A DNA stretch of 64,000 nt from Bacteroidales bacterium (GCA_015061145.1 SUXD01000005.1:43632-107631), one strand, 5' to 3'; positions 1 to 9,578 are shown, counted from the stretch's first letter. Numbers and translations are program-made. The notes: generated from the letters alone by a model not told the origin.

Positions 1-479
1 GCGTAGGTTCTGGTTATCTTTTCGAAACCACATTCTTGAAAGAGGCTACTTCGGACTTGACTGGCGAGCGTGGTTCGTTGATGGGCGCAATCCAAGGTTT
101 GCTTCTCGCCCAGTATGAAGTGTTGCGTGAGAACGGTCACGAACCTTCAGAAGCATTCAATGAAACAGTGGAAGAATTGACGCAGTCTCTCGGCCCATTG
201 TTCGCTGAAAACGGTATGGACTGGATGTATGCTAACTGTTCGACAACAGCTCAGCGCGGTGCATTGGATTGGATGGGCCCATTCCACGATGCTATTAAAC
301 CTGTGATGCAGAAATTGTATGCAAGCGTAAAGAGCGGAAACGAAGCGCAGATTTCTATCGACTCTAACTCTAAACCTGATTATCGTGCTAATTTGGAGAA
401 AGAGTTGAAGGCTTTGCATGACAGCGAAATGTGGCAGGCTGGTGCCGTAGTTCGCAAATTGCGTCCTGAAAACAATTAA
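1..479 (+). CDS. ilvC: Ketol-acid reductoisomerase, C-terminal part (5' truncated by window)
   Basis: The frame is open from base 3, so the gene begins upstream of the window; about 158 residues are present. IlvC converts acetolactate or acetohydroxybutyrate into the dihydroxy acids of valine, leucine and isoleucine synthesis, using NADPH and Mg2+. The visible part is the all-helical C-terminal domain, including the conserved segment FNETVEELTQSLGPL with acidic residues that bind metal, and a TTAQRGALDW segment typical of the family. The gene ends at a TAA followed by a strong terminator, so it closes its transcription unit. The identification is from family recognition; the NADPH domain cannot be inspected here. 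Confidence 0.93.
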   Translation, partial: VGSGYLFETTFLKEATSDLTGERGSLMGAIQGLLLAQYEVLRENGHEPSEAFNETVEELTQSLGPLFAENGMDWMYANCSTTAQRGALDWMGPFHDAIKPVMQKLYASVKSGNEAQISIDSNSKPDYRANLEKELKALHDSEMWQAGAVVRKLRPENN

Positions 480-512
480 GAAGTTGCAGAATTTCTGAAA
501 TTATAAATCAAT

Positions 513-550
513 AAAAAAGCGTAATGTTTTAAAAACATTGCGCTTTTTTT
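513..550 (+). terminator. Rho-independent terminator after ilvC
   Basis: A-rich arm with GCG and AATGTTTT pairs with AAAACATT and CGC followed by a run of seven T. The hairpin lies 35 nt after the ilvC stop and before the promoter of the next gene. Confidence 0.85.
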
Positions 551-562
551 ATATAAAAATAT

Positions 563-570
563 TATCTTTG
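563..570 (+). promoter_or_regulatory. Bacteroidetes-type -7 box before the sugar transferase
   Basis: TATCTTTG matches TAnnTTTG exactly. It follows the ilvC terminator and lies about 24 nt before the GTG start, so the downstream gene probably has its own promoter. Confidence 0.7.
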
Positions 571-593
571 GAGAAAGATTAAAAAATAATCAA

Positions 594-2015
594 GTGTTGT
601 CTTTTAACAAGTGGTTTTGGTCTAAGGCTTTTATTTATATACTGGATTTGCTGTTCGCGAATCTAGGATTTGTATGCTTTTTCTGGATGGAACAGCAATG
701 CCTCGGCATTGAGTTGCATCCCACAGCGTTGAAGTATCTGTTGGTAGCCAATGTGGCGTATGTGGTGACGCTCGTTATCTATCCTTCGGCTGTGTATTAC
801 CGAATAAAAAAGTCGGAGCTGATAGTGAAGCAGGCGTTCAAATTCGTGTTGCAACATTTGGTGATGTTCTATGCCGGTACGGCTATTTTTAATCTTGCTC
901 CGATTCCTTTTTTGCATGCGTTGTTGTTTTACTCGCTGTTTTTGACGGGCATTTTGCTTTATCGTTATCTGCTGTGGAAAGGTATCAGCCATCTTCGCAT
1001 ACAAGGAAAAAATAACAAGCGTATAGTGCTTGTGGGTGATTTGGACTGTATAAGGAAATTGGTGCGTGTGATGGACGAAATGCTTGTTGGTTATTCGGTG
1101 GTGGGCGTTTTCTCCGACGATGAGAATCTGTCGCCGGAGGTGTTGCACGGATTGCGTCTGAAAAAAGTGGGATGCTTGAACGAGCTTGAGAGTTTTTGCC
1201 GCGAAATGACAGTGAATGAGAATAGGATTGACGAGATTTATTGCGGTATGCCGTTTGAAAGTTTCGGCGATTTCTCAAAGATTTTGGATTTCTGCGAAAA
1301 TAATATGATTCGCTTTTTCTTCGTTCCGACGCAATATAATTATGTGTCGCACAACTTGCGGTCGGAGCATTTGGCCAACATGCTGATTCTGTCGGTGCGC
1401 GAAGAGCCGTTGCAAGAGATGGGCAATGTGGTGATAAAACGCTTGTTCGATGTGTTTTTCTCATTGCTGTTTCTTGTGTTTTTCTATCCGTTTATATTCA
1501 TTATAATAGGCGTGCTTATCAAACTGTCTTCTAAAGGCCCTGTCTATTTCATACAAAAACGGACAGGTATGAACGGCAAGGTGTTCAATTGCATAAAGTT
1601 TCGCAGTATGATAGAGAACGAGCAGTGTGACGAGGCGTTCGCTACGCGCGACGACCCTCGTAAAACGAAAATCGGCGCATGGCTTCGCAAAACGAATCTG
1701 GACGAGCTGCCGCAGTTTATCAATGTGTTGAAAGGAGATATGAGCATTGTCGGGCCGCGTCCGCATATGTTGAAGCATACCGACATGTATGCTTCCATGG
1801 TGAACCGATACGCCGTTCGTCTATTGGTGAAACCTGGTATAACGGGATTGGCGCAGTGCAAAGGATACAGAGGCGAGGTGTCAAAGCTTGAGGATATTCA
1901 GCAACGAGTGAAATGGGATATATGGTATCTCGAGAATTGGTCACTGTTGCTCGATATAAAGATAATTTTCATCACACTTTGGAATATGATAAAGGGCGAT
2001 GAAAACGCTTATTAA
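594..2015 (+). CDS. Undecaprenyl-phosphate sugar phosphotransferase (WcaJ-like polyprenyl glycosylphosphotransferase)
   Basis: 473 residues. The family transfers a sugar phosphate (often glucose-1-P) from a nucleotide sugar to undecaprenyl phosphate at the inner membrane, the first step in building a capsule or exopolysaccharide repeat unit. Residues 1-125 hold four or five hydrophobic helices, residues about 140-260 a Rossmann-like CoA-binding fold (IVLVGDLDCIRKLV), then a further membrane segment, and the C-terminal 200 residues are the catalytic bacterial sugar transferase domain (KRLFDVFFS, KFRSM, LRKTNLDELPQF, SIVGPRP, KPGITGLAQ). The start is GTG at 594 or TTG at 597; no ATG fits as well. 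No other polysaccharide genes follow, so it is an isolated initiating enzyme here. The sugar is not predictable. Confidence 0.88.
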   Translation: MLSFNKWFWSKAFIYILDLLFANLGFVCFFWMEQQCLGIELHPTALKYLLVANVAYVVTLVIYPSAVYYRIKKSELIVKQAFKFVLQHLVMFYAGTAIFNLAPIPFLHALLFYSLFLTGILLYRYLLWKGISHLRIQGKNNKRIVLVGDLDCIRKLVRVMDEMLVGYSVVGVFSDDENLSPEVLHGLRLKKVGCLNELESFCREMTVNENRIDEIYCGMPFESFGDFSKILDFCENNMIRFFFVPTQYNYVSHNLRSEHLANMLILSVREEPLQEMGNVVIKRLFDVFFSLLFLVFFYPFIFIIIGVLIKLSSKGPVYFIQKRTGMNGKVFNCIKFRSMIENEQCDEAFATRDDPRKTKIGAWLRKTNLDELPQFINVLKGDMSIVGPRPHMLKHTDMYASMVNRYAVRLLVKPGITGLAQCKGYRGEVSKLEDIQQRVKWDIWYLENWSLLLDIKIIFITLWNMIKGDENAY

Positions 2016-2027
2016 AAAAACTGACCG

Positions 2028-2372
2028 ATGAAAAAACTCATTTGTTTGCTTGCTGCGCTGTGCATAGTGTACGGCGCAAACGCCAAAGACGATAAATCGA
2101 AACAAACGGTGGTGTTCAATGTGATGATCACTAAAGATTCGAAACAAGCGTTCAAGAAAATTTCGGAGAAAGAGGGCGTTGTGGCTTTGCGCTTCGATGC
2201 GTCAACAAGTTCGGTGGAAGTGACATACAAGCCTTCGGAAACGAATATTCGTGAAATATCGTCGGCATTCAAAGAGAATGGTGTAATTGCATTTCCCATT
2301 GGCGAAAACTGCTCCGTGAAGAAAGGCGGTTGCCTGAACAACGCCGCTACCCAAATAAACACAATGAAATGA
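2028..2372 (+). CDS. Small exported protein with HMA-like fold, no metal-binding cysteines in the usual place
   Basis: 114 residues beginning with a signal peptide (MKKLICLLAALCIVYGANA). The mature part has a beta-alpha-beta-beta-alpha-beta pattern (VVFNVMITKDSKQAFKKI, VVALRFDASTSSVEVTY, TNIREISSAFKENG) like heavy-metal-associated domains, but the CxxC that binds copper or mercury in that family is absent; two cysteines occur only near the C terminus. It starts 12 nt after the transferase and its stop overlaps the start of the following MBL gene. Function is unknown; copper handling is not supported by the residues seen. Confidence 0.7.
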   Translation: MKKLICLLAALCIVYGANAKDDKSKQTVVFNVMITKDSKQAFKKISEKEGVVALRFDASTSSVEVTYKPSETNIREISSAFKENGVIAFPIGENCSVKKGGCLNNAATQINTMK

Positions 2373-3010
2373 TGCAGATAAAGCGATTTGTTTGCAATCC
2401 GTTGCAAGAGAACACTTATGTTGTTTTTGACGAAACGCGCGAGTGTGCGATTATTGACTGCGGTTGCTATACTGATGGCGAAAAAGAAACGCTGAGCCAA
2501 TTTGTCAGTGAACAAGGGCTGAAAGTGAAGCACTTGTTGTGTACCCACCTGCATTTCGATCATATTTTCGGCAATAAATTCATTTTTGACACTTACGGAA
2601 TTTCACCCGAAGCATCGGCAAAAGATGCGGATTGGCTGGAAGATATGTGTCGTCGCGCACAAATTCTTGGCATTGATTGTGAAGAGGGTATAGTGCCGTT
2701 AGGCAAAGATTTGAAAGAGGGCGACGAAATTAATGTCGGCGCAATTCTGCTGAAAGTGCTCGCAGTTCCCGGGCATTCGGCTGGAGGACTGGTCTTTTAT
2801 GACCCCAAAGAAAAAGTCGCTTTTGTGGGCGACAGCATATTTTGCGGCAGTGTAGGCCGCACCGATTTGCCCGGCGGAAATCAACAGCAGCTGGTGGACA
2901 GCCTGACTCAAAAAGTGCTTGCGCTGCCAGCAGAAACAATGCTTTTGCCTGGACATGGCGAAGTCACTAATGTGGCTTTTGAACGCGAACACAATCCGTA
3001 TCTGTTTTGA
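2372..3010 (+). CDS. MBL-fold metallohydrolase (glyoxalase II-like)
   Basis: 212 residues from the ATG at 2372, which overlaps the preceding TGA; an ATG at 2369 would add one residue. The open frame extends upstream to about 2330 but that part lies inside the preceding gene. Zinc ligands are visible: THLHFDH near residue 60, GHSAGG, GDSIF and GHGEVT. This is the small cytoplasmic form of the metallo-beta-lactamase fold common beside housekeeping genes; hydroxyacylglutathione or another thioester hydrolase activity is possible, but the substrate is not known. It overlaps miaA by one base at its 3' end, so both are probably cotranscribed. Confidence 0.85.
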   Translation: MQIKRFVCNPLQENTYVVFDETRECAIIDCGCYTDGEKETLSQFVSEQGLKVKHLLCTHLHFDHIFGNKFIFDTYGISPEASAKDADWLEDMCRRAQILGIDCEEGIVPLGKDLKEGDEINVGAILLKVLAVPGHSAGGLVFYDPKEKVAFVGDSIFCGSVGRTDLPGGNQQQLVDSLTQKVLALPAETMLLPGHGEVTNVAFEREHNPYLF

Positions 3011-3912
3011 TGAATACGCTTTTTGTCATATTAGGGCCTACGGGCGTGGGCAAAACGGATTTGAGCCTTCGCTTAGCGCAAGAATTGCAGACTCCCATAA
3101 TCTCGGGTGATTCGCGGCAGATATACCGAGGGTTGGAAATAGGTACAGCTGCGCCTGCTGAAAAAGAACTGAAGGCTGTAAAGCATTATTTTGTAGGGAC
3201 ACACGATGTCGCGGAATATTTTAATGCTTCGCAGTTCGAGACAGAAGTGATGCGTATTCTTGACGAAGAGATTTTTCCGCGTACGCCGAACGCATTGCTT
3301 GTTGGCGGTTCGATGATGTACATAGATGCAGTGTGCAAGGGCATTGACGATATCCCGAATGTGGACGAGGAAGTGCGCAATTCGTTGCACGAGCAGTTTT
3401 TGCGTGAGGGCATCGACAATATTCGGATGCAGTTGAAAATGCTGGACCCCGCGTTTTATAATGAGGTGGATTTGAAAAACAGCAAACGGGTTATACATGC
3501 CGTAGAAATTTGTCTGACAGCAGGCGTCCCATATTCTTCTTTGCGTAAAAATACCGTTAAAAATCGTCCGTTCCGCATAGTGAAAATCGGATTGAACAGA
3601 CCGCGAGAAGAACTGTATGAGCGCATAAACGGTCGTGTGGATAAGATGATGGCGATGGGATTGGAAGAAGAGGCCAGACGATTTTATCCGCAGCGAGAAT
3701 TGAATTCGTTGAATACCGTTGGTTATAAGGAACTTTTTAAATATTTTGACGGCGAGTGGACTTATGATTATGCGGTGAACATGATAAAACAGGATTCGCG
3801 TCGATATGCTCGCAAGCAGCTGTCGTGGTTCAATCGCGACAAAGATATTGCTTGGTTTCATCCCGACGACGAAACAGCGATAATGAAGTTGATACTCGAG
3901 TCAAAGGGCTGA
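3010..3912 (+). CDS. miaA: tRNA dimethylallyltransferase
   Basis: 300 residues. MiaA adds a dimethylallyl group to A37 of tRNAs reading UNN codons. The P-loop GPTGVGKT lies at residues 8-15, followed by SGDSRQIYRGLEIGTAAP with the conserved Asp-Ser-x-Gln that contacts A37, and GGSMMYIDAV further on. A frame extension to a TTG at 3007 exists, but the ATG at 3010, overlapping the TGA of the MBL gene, gives the normal family N terminus. Length matches the family. The gap after it is filled with periodic intergenic repeats. Confidence 0.95.
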   Translation: MNTLFVILGPTGVGKTDLSLRLAQELQTPIISGDSRQIYRGLEIGTAAPAEKELKAVKHYFVGTHDVAEYFNASQFETEVMRILDEEIFPRTPNALLVGGSMMYIDAVCKGIDDIPNVDEEVRNSLHEQFLREGIDNIRMQLKMLDPAFYNEVDLKNSKRVIHAVEICLTAGVPYSSLRKNTVKNRPFRIVKIGLNRPREELYERINGRVDKMMAMGLEEEARRFYPQRELNSLNTVGYKELFKYFDGEWTYDYAVNMIKQDSRRYARKQLSWFNRDKDIAWFHPDDETAIMKLILESKG

Positions 3913-4308
3913 GGAGAAACGAATGAAGATTCTGTCAGTGTCAAAGTTGTTTTTAATTTCTGAGTTCTGAGTTTGATGATTTGAAAATTTGAAGATTTGA
4001 AAATTTCAATTTTCATGTATGATGTATTGATGTATAATGTATGAGTGGAAAGCTAAATGTCTGTGTCAATGTCAGTGTCAAAGTTGTTTCTGATTTATTT
4101 CGCTACGCTCAATGAACGTTGTTTCTGAGTTTGAAAATTTGAAGATTTGAAGATTCTGTCTGCGTCAATCTAATTGGAGATTAAATAATTGGATAATTAG
4201 ATAATTATCTTGCGTCTGCGTTATTGTCCATTGTTAATTATTAATTGTTCATTTTCAATTGATAATTAAATTGTCTATCTTTGCATTTCAGAAAAAACAT
4301 AATATAAA
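3913..4308 (+). repeat. Modular periodic intergenic repeat block (valS leader)
   Basis: No gene in this 396-base gap. It is built from degenerate short arrays: octamers of type TTTGAARA (3980-4006 and 4132-4156), hexamers GTCNNN (4057-4081, 4158-4168), a 39-bp stretch of TACAT/ATGTAT words (4007-4045) also present at 27225-27263 and 59374-59412, an ATGAACG word near 4101-4130, octamers AATTNNNT (4173-4210) and heptamers ATTNNNN (4222-4270). The last 115 bases (4171-4285) recur upstream of mtaB with two differences and end in the valS promoter. Confidence 0.8.
4276..4283 (+). promoter_or_regulatory. -7 box of valS inside the repeat block
   Basis: TATCTTTG fits TAnnTTTG and lies 25 nt before the valS ATG. 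It forms the end of the 115-bp block shared with mtaB, so the promoter itself is part of the repeated unit. Confidence 0.7.
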
Positions 4309-7056
4309 ATGGAAGAGTTAGCTAGTAAATATAATCCTGCTGAAGTTGAGGAAAAATGGTATCAGTATTGGATTGACAAGAAGATGTTTTCTTCAAAACC
4401 TGACGGGCGTGAGCCTTATACAGTTGTCATTCCGCCTCCCAATGTGACGGGCGTGTTGCACATGGGGCATGTGTTGAACGAAACGATTCAAGACATTCTT
4501 GTCCGCCGTGCCCGCATCGAAGGAAAAAATGCCTGCTGGGTGCCAGGAACTGACCATGCCTCTATTGCCACTGAAGCCAAAGTCATCAAACGATTGGCAG
4601 AGAAAGGCATCAAAAAATCGGACCTTACGCGTGAGGAGTTCTTGAAACACGCTTGGGCATGGACCGATGAGCATGGCGGCATCATTTTGAAACAATTGCG
4701 CAAACTCGGTTGTTCGTGCGACTGGGACAGAACTTCGTTCACTATGGACGATACCCGTTCGCGTGCAGTGATAAAAGTGTTCTGCGATTTGTACGAGAAA
4801 GGCTTGATATATCGCGGTCTTCGCATGGTGAACTGGGATCCAGAACGCCAAACGGCGTTGAGCGACGAGGAAGTGATTTATCAGGATGAGCACTCTCATC
4901 TTTTCTATCTCCGTTATTATGTAGACGAACCGGCAGGTTCTACTGACCAGGAAGAAGCAAATGCCATTGTCAATCCTACGGCATTCGACCCGACAGTGAA
5001 ACAGCAAGTCATTTACCGTGATGCGCAAGGCAGAAGATATACCGTAGTAGCTACAACGCGCCCTGAGACTATCATGGGTGATGTGGCTGTGTGTATCAAT
5101 CCGAAAGACCCAAAAAACACTTGGTTGAAGGGTAAAAAGGTCATTGTGCCTAAAGTGGGACGCGTAATTCCTATCATTGAGGACCGTTATGTGGAAATCG
5201 AATTCGGTACAGGTTGCTTGAAAGTTACGCCGGCACACGATGTGAACGACTACGCCCTGGGACAGAAATACAATTTGGAGACTATCGATATTTTCAACCC
5301 GAATGCAACAATTTCGGAAGCCGCTGGCATGTATGTCGGCATGGACCGTTTCGACTGTCGTAAGCAGATAGTAGAAGATCTGAAAGCTGCCGGTTTGGTA
5401 GAGAAGGTGGAGGACTACGACAATAAAGTGGGATACTCTGAGCGCACTCATGTGCCTATCGAACCGCGCTTGTCTCTGCAATGGTTCATCCGTATGCAGC
5501 ATTTTGCCGATATCGCCTTGCCGCCTGTGATGAATGACGATATTGTTTTCTATCCGGCTAAATACAAGAATACTTATCGCAATTGGCTTGAGAATATCAA
5601 AGACTGGTGCATCAGCCGCCAACTTTGGTGGGGACATCGCATTCCCGCTTATTTCTTGCCGGGACAGGAAGGCGTGAAAGAAGAGGATTTGAAGTTTGTG
5701 GTAGCCGAGAATTTGGAATTGGCACTGGAAAAAGCCCGCAAGATAGCAGGTTACGAAAATGTGAAAGCCGAAGACTTGCATCAAGACGAAGGTGCGCTCG
5801 ATACATGGTTCTCTTCTTGGTTGTGGCCTATCAGCTTGTTTGACGGCATAGAAAATCCTAATAATGAAGAGATAAAGTACTATTATCCGACAGCCGATTT
5901 GGTGACAGGACCTGACATTATCTTCTTCTGGGTAGCCCGTATGATTATGGCTGGTTACGAATATCAAGGAAAGATGCCATTTAAGCATGTCTATTTCACG
6001 GGTATTGTGCGTGATAAACTTGGACGAAAGATGAGTAAGTCTCTGGGTAACTCACCAGATCCGCTTGATTTAATAGAGCGTTTCGGTGCCGATGGTGTGC
6101 GTATGGGTATGATGCTCTCTGCTCCTGCTGGAAATGATATCCTTTTCGACGAATCACTTTGCGAGCAAGGACGTAATTTCAATAACAAGATATGGAACTC
6201 GCTCCGTTTGGTCAAAGGTTGGGAAGTGGCAGACATCGCACAACCAGAATCTTCCAAAATTGCGGTAGAGTGGTTCGAGTCAAAATTGAACGCTTCTATT
6301 CAGGAGATTGACGATTTGTTCTCGAAATATCGCTTGAGTGAAGCCTTGATGACTGTCTATCGTTTGTTTTGGGACGAGTTCTCGGCTTGGTATCTGGAAA
6401 TTATAAAACCGGCTTACCAACAACCGATTGACAAGGCTACATTTGAGGCTACGATAAATTTCTTTAAAACGTTGCTCAAACTGTTGCATCCGTTCATGCC
6501 GTTCATCACGGAAGAGCTTTACCAAAGCATCCGCTCGAACAATGATGCCGAAAGCATCATGACTAGTGGCCGTCCGGCCGCAGGGTGTGTGAATGCCGCA
6601 TTGCTGGAAAAATTCGAAATACAGAAGAGCATTATCGCCGGCGTGCGTACCATTCGTCTGGAGAAGAACATCGCCCGCAAGGATGTGCTCGATTTGTATG
6701 TGACAAAAGGTGCGTGCGATGCTGAGTTCGAAAGCATTGTGGTGAAAATGTGCAATGTGTCGGGTGTGAAGAAAGCCGATGCGCCGCTTCAAGGAATGCA
6801 GTCGTCATTTTTGGTTGGTACCACCGAATTCTCTGTTCCGTTGATGAACAATATCAATGTGGAAGAGGAGGTGAAGAAGATAGAAGCTGACATTCAACAT
6901 TATGAAGGATTTTTGGTTGGCGTGATGAAAAAACTCTCGAATGAGAAATTCGTTGCCAATGCCAAACCTGAGATTGTGGAACTTGAGCGCAAGAAAAAAT
7001 CAGATGCCGAAAGCAAAATTCAGGCATTGAAAGAAAAACTGGCGCAACTGAAATAA
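4309..7056 (+). CDS. valS: Valine--tRNA ligase
   Basis: 915 residues. Class I aminoacyl-tRNA synthetase charging tRNA-Val. The HIGH motif is HMGH at residues 51-54 after PPPNVTGVL; the KMSKS motif is at 574-578 ([10 protein letters not shown]). Between them lies the CP1 editing domain ([13 protein letters not shown]), and the C terminus is a coiled coil ([12 protein letters not shown] to the end) typical of ValRS. The gene stands alone: repeats and a promoter before it, and a bidirectional terminator after it, facing the convergent rlmN. Confidence 0.97.
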   Translation: MEELASKYNPAEVEEKWYQYWIDKKMFSSKPDGREPYTVVIPPPNVTGVLHMGHVLNETIQDILVRRARIEGKNACWVPGTDHASIATEAKVIKRLAEKGIKKSDLTREEFLKHAWAWTDEHGGIILKQLRKLGCSCDWDRTSFTMDDTRSRAVIKVFCDLYEKGLIYRGLRMVNWDPERQTALSDEEVIYQDEHSHLFYLRYYVDEPAGSTDQEEANAIVNPTAFDPTVKQQVIYRDAQGRRYTVVATTRPETIMGDVAVCINPKDPKNTWLKGKKVIVPKVGRVIPIIEDRYVEIEFGTGCLKVTPAHDVNDYALGQKYNLETIDIFNPNATISEAAGMYVGMDRFDCRKQIVEDLKAAGLVEKVEDYDNKVGYSERTHVPIEPRLSLQWFIRMQHFADIALPPVMNDDIVFYPAKYKNTYRNWLENIKDWCISRQLWWGHRIPAYFLPGQEGVKEEDLKFVVAENLELALEKARKIAGYENVKAEDLHQDEGALDTWFSSWLWPISLFDGIENPNNEEIKYYYPTADLVTGPDIIFFWVARMIMAGYEYQGKMPFKHVYFTGIVRDKLGRKMSKSLGNSPDPLDLIERFGADGVRMGMMLSAPAGNDILFDESLCEQGRNFNNKIWNSLRLVKGWEVADIAQPESSKIAVEWFESKLNASIQEIDDLFSKYRLSEALMTVYRLFWDEFSAWYLEIIKPAYQQPIDKATFEATINFFKTLLKLLHPFMPFITEELYQSIRSNNDAESIMTSGRPAAGCVNAALLEKFEIQKSIIAGVRTIRLEKNIARKDVLDLYVTKGACDAEFESIVVKMCNVSGVKKADAPLQGMQSSFLVGTTEFSVPLMNNINVEEEVKKIEADIQHYEGFLVGVMKKLSNEKFVANAKPEIVELERKKKSDAESKIQALKEKLAQLK

Positions 7057-7072
7057 GATTTGCAGAATAAAC

Positions 7073-7114
7073 AAAAAATGTAGGGGTGTTTCACGAAATG
7101 CCCCTACATTTTTT
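7073..7114 (+). terminator. Bidirectional terminator between valS and rlmN
   Basis: Stem AAAAAATGTAGGGG / CCCCTACATTTTTT with a 14-nt loop. The A-tract on one side and T-tract on the other let it serve the two convergent genes. Confidence 0.9.
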
Positions 7115-7137
7115 ATTATAAACGGTAATAAATATTA

Positions 7138-8151
7138 TTATTCGTTCTTTTTCATAGTCGAAAGCATGCCGCAGGCGGCAAGGATGTCTTCGCCGCGTGA
7201 TTTTCTGATGGTGCAGATGATGCCGTTGTCGTTGAGGTACTCTTGAAACTCAAGCATTTTTTTATCGTCGCAGCCTTTCAAATCAACATTCGGAATGGCG
7301 TGGAAACGAATCAGATTCACGCGGCAAGGAATGTCTTTCAGCAGATTCACCAGTTCGTGCGCATGGCGTATGCTGTCGTTCACGCCGTCGAACATGATGT
7401 ATTCGAATGATACGCGGCGTTGGTGTGTAAAGTCGTATTGCTTTATTTTTTCAAGCACTTCAATAATGCTGTATTTCTTTTGTACGGGCATCAGTTGCGC
7501 ACGCTCTTTTTCGAAAGGGTTATGCAGGCTCACAGCCAGATGGCATTGGCTTTTCTCCAGAAAAACAGTCATGCCAGGAATGATGCCGACGGTAGATACA
7601 GTGATGCGTCGCGGGCTCATGGCATAACCATAGTCTGAAGTGAGAATGTCGAGCGCCTTCAGTACTTCGAGTGTGTTGTCGAACGGTTCGCCCATTCCCA
7701 TAAACACCAGATTGGTGAGTTTCTCGCTGTCGGGAACCATCTGTATTTGGTTCAGAATTTCCGCGGCAGTGAGGTGGTTGGTGAATCCTTGCTTTCCCGT
7801 CATGCAGAAAAGGCAGTTCATTTTGCAGCCTACTTGCGACGACACGCAAAGCGTGGCGCGGTCGCTGTCGGGTATATACACAGCCTCCACATATCCTTTT
7901 CCGGCTTTGAAAAGGTATTTTTTCGTACCGTCGGTCGATATGGCTTCTTCGACAGGTTCGGTTAGGGAAATTTCATATTTTGATTTCAGTTTTTCGCGGT
8001 TGGCAACGGAGATATTAGTCATACCGTCGATGCTTTTCACGCGTTTTTTGTATAGCCAGTCACATATTTGCGAAACTGCGAATCGTGGAAGTCCCATTTC
8101 TTCCACGATTTCTTTCAGTTCCGTTTTCGTTTTTCCAAATAAGTTTTCCAA
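7138..8151 (-). CDS. rlmN: 23S rRNA (A2503-C2)/tRNA (A37-C2) methyltransferase
   Basis: 337 residues. Radical-SAM enzyme that methylates C2 of A2503 in 23S rRNA and A37 in some tRNAs. The iron-sulfur cluster motif CxxxCxxC is C109, C113, C116 (GCKMNCLFCMTG), followed by MGMGEPFDN for SAM binding. The second catalytic cysteine is in the C-terminal segment RGEDILAACGML. Length is normal. It lies downstream of the PhoH gene on the same strand, separated by 107 nt that contain repeat words, so cotranscription is uncertain. Confidence 0.95.
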   Translation of the reverse strand: MENLFGKTKTELKEIVEEMGLPRFAVSQICDWLYKKRVKSIDGMTNISVANREKLKSKYEISLTEPVEEAISTDGTKKYLFKAGKGYVEAVYIPDSDRATLCVSSQVGCKMNCLFCMTGKQGFTNHLTAAEILNQIQMVPDSEKLTNLVFMGMGEPFDNTLEVLKALDILTSDYGYAMSPRRITVSTVGIIPGMTVFLEKSQCHLAVSLHNPFEKERAQLMPVQKKYSIIEVLEKIKQYDFTHQRRVSFEYIMFDGVNDSIRHAHELVNLLKDIPCRVNLIRFHAIPNVDLKGCDDKKMLEFQEYLNDNGIICTIRKSRGEDILAACGMLSTMKKNE

Positions 8152-8160
8152 ATGAGTTTA

Positions 8161-8258
8161 AAGTCTAAAAATTGAAAGAAAATTTTCTTTCGGTCAGTGA
8201 ATGTTGTTTCTGATTTGAAAATTAAGTCAAAGTCTACGTCATTGTCAATTGTCCATTG
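8161..8258 (-). repeat. Short periodic repeat block between phoH-like gene and rlmN
   Basis: Contains the word CTTTCGGTCAGTGAATGTTG, a TTTGAAAA octamer, GTC-period hexamers (near 8226-8250) and the ATTGTCCATTGTT heptamer word also seen before valS. No promoter was recognised in it. Confidence 0.6.
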
Positions 8259-9578
8259 TTATAGCAAATCACTTGCCAATTCGGCCAATTTGCTTCTTTC
8301 TCCTTTTATCAGATTGGTGTGCGCAAAGATGCTTTGTCCTTTCATTTTGTCAATCATATAAGCCAATCCGTTCGACTGTGCGTCGAGGTAAGGGGAGTCA
8401 ATCTGCTGTACATCACCTGTGAACACGATTTTTGTGTTTTCGCCAGCGCGGGTGATGATGGTTTTTATCTCGTGCGGTGTGAGGTTTTGTGCTTCGTCGA
8501 TGATGAAATATGTTTCCGACAAGCTTCGTCCTCTGATGTATGCTAGGGCTTCGATGACGAGTTTTCCCGATTTCTGCATGTCGTTGAGTTCGGTTATCTC
8601 TTTGCTTGAGGATGAGAATTGGTTTTTGATGACTGTCAGGTTATCAAAAAGCGGCTGCATATAAGGAGCCATTTTTTCTTTCTCGTCGCCGGGCAAGAAT
8701 CCGAGGTCTTTGTTCGAAAGGGCCACGATGGGGCGCGCTAAAAGTATCTGCTGGTATTTGTCGCGCATTTGCAGTGCGGCGGCCAAAGCTAGCAATGTTT
8801 TTCCTGTACCTGCTTTTCCTGTCACGCCCACCAGTTTTATGTTGTCGTCGAGCAGCACATCGAGTGCAAAAGCTTGTTCTGCGTTTCTTGGCTCGATGCC
8901 GAAGGTACGGCTTTTCCCCACTTTCTGTACTCTGTCTGTTTCGGGGTTATAGCGTGCCAGCACTGATGCTCTGTCGCTTTTCAGCACAAAACAGTCGTTA
9001 GGGTTGATGTCGTCTTTGAAGTAGAAACTGTCGATGGGTTCGCCTTGCGTTGAGCCATAGATGCGGTCGATAATGTCGTTGTCGATATTTTCAAAAACGG
9101 GGTTTTCCTTGTTGAAGATGTTGATGTCGGCCACTTTGTCAGAAAAATAGTCTTCGGCCAGCACACCGACAGCTTTGGCTTTCATGCGCAGGTTTACATC
9201 TTTCGATACCAGGATGGTTTTTATTCTCGGACTGCTTTTGCTTAACTGCTCCGTAGCAGAGAGAATCAGGTTGTCGTAAATTTTTTCTGAAAACGGGAAG
9301 TCTTTGCTCATGGTCATCTCGGTGATGATGAACAATTTTCCCAATCCTTCGCCTAGGCTGGCGCCTTTCTTGAAAAAATCATCGTCGGTGATGGAATCAA
9401 GTTCCCTGATGAATTCGCGCGCGTTGAAGTTTATCTGGTCGTTTCCTTTTTTGAATTTGTCCACTTCCTCCAGCACAACAATCGGGATGTAAATGTCGTT
9501 TTCTTCAAAATTGTATATACATTTGTAGTCGTGAAGAATGACATTGGTGTCCAAAACAAATCTTTTTTTCGTGTTCAT
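8259..9578 (-). CDS. PIN-domain PhoH family ATPase (PhoH2/YlaK-like)
   Basis: 439 residues with two domains. Residues about 5-140 form a PIN RNase domain (FVLDTNVILHD, with further acidic residues), and residues about 235-439 a PhoH ATPase with Walker A GKAGTGKT and Walker B FIIDEAQN followed by FTGDVQQID. PhoH2 proteins of other bacteria unwind and cut RNA; that role is known for relatives and inferred here. The gene is divergent from folC across a 100-nt gap and lies upstream of rlmN. Confidence 0.9.
   Translation of the reverse strand: MNTKKRFVLDTNVILHDYKCIYNFEENDIYIPIVVLEEVDKFKKGNDQINFNAREFIRELDSITDDDFFKKGASLGEGLGKLFIITEMTMSKDFPFSEKIYDNLILSATEQLSKSSPRIKTILVSKDVNLRMKAKAVGVLAEDYFSDKVADINIFNKENPVFENIDNDIIDRIYGSTQGEPIDSFYFKDDINPNDCFVLKSDRASVLARYNPETDRVQKVGKSRTFGIEPRNAEQAFALDVLLDDNIKLVGVTGKAGTGKTLLALAAALQMRDKYQQILLARPIVALSNKDLGFLPGDEKEKMAPYMQPLFDNLTVIKNQFSSSSKEITELNDMQKSGKLVIEALAYIRGRSLSETYFIIDEAQNLTPHEIKTIITRAGENTKIVFTGDVQQIDSPYLDAQSNGLAYMIDKMKGQSIFAHTNLIKGERSKLAELASDLL

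Noticed and set aside
2028..2372. Copper chaperone or mercury-binding protein
   Set aside because: The HMA-like fold is plausible but the CxxC metal site is missing, so the metal role is not claimed.
4393..5988. 531-codon open frame opposite valS
   Set aside because: Antisense shadow of a well-defined synthetase; composition has the inverse pattern of the valS codons and no recognisable domain.
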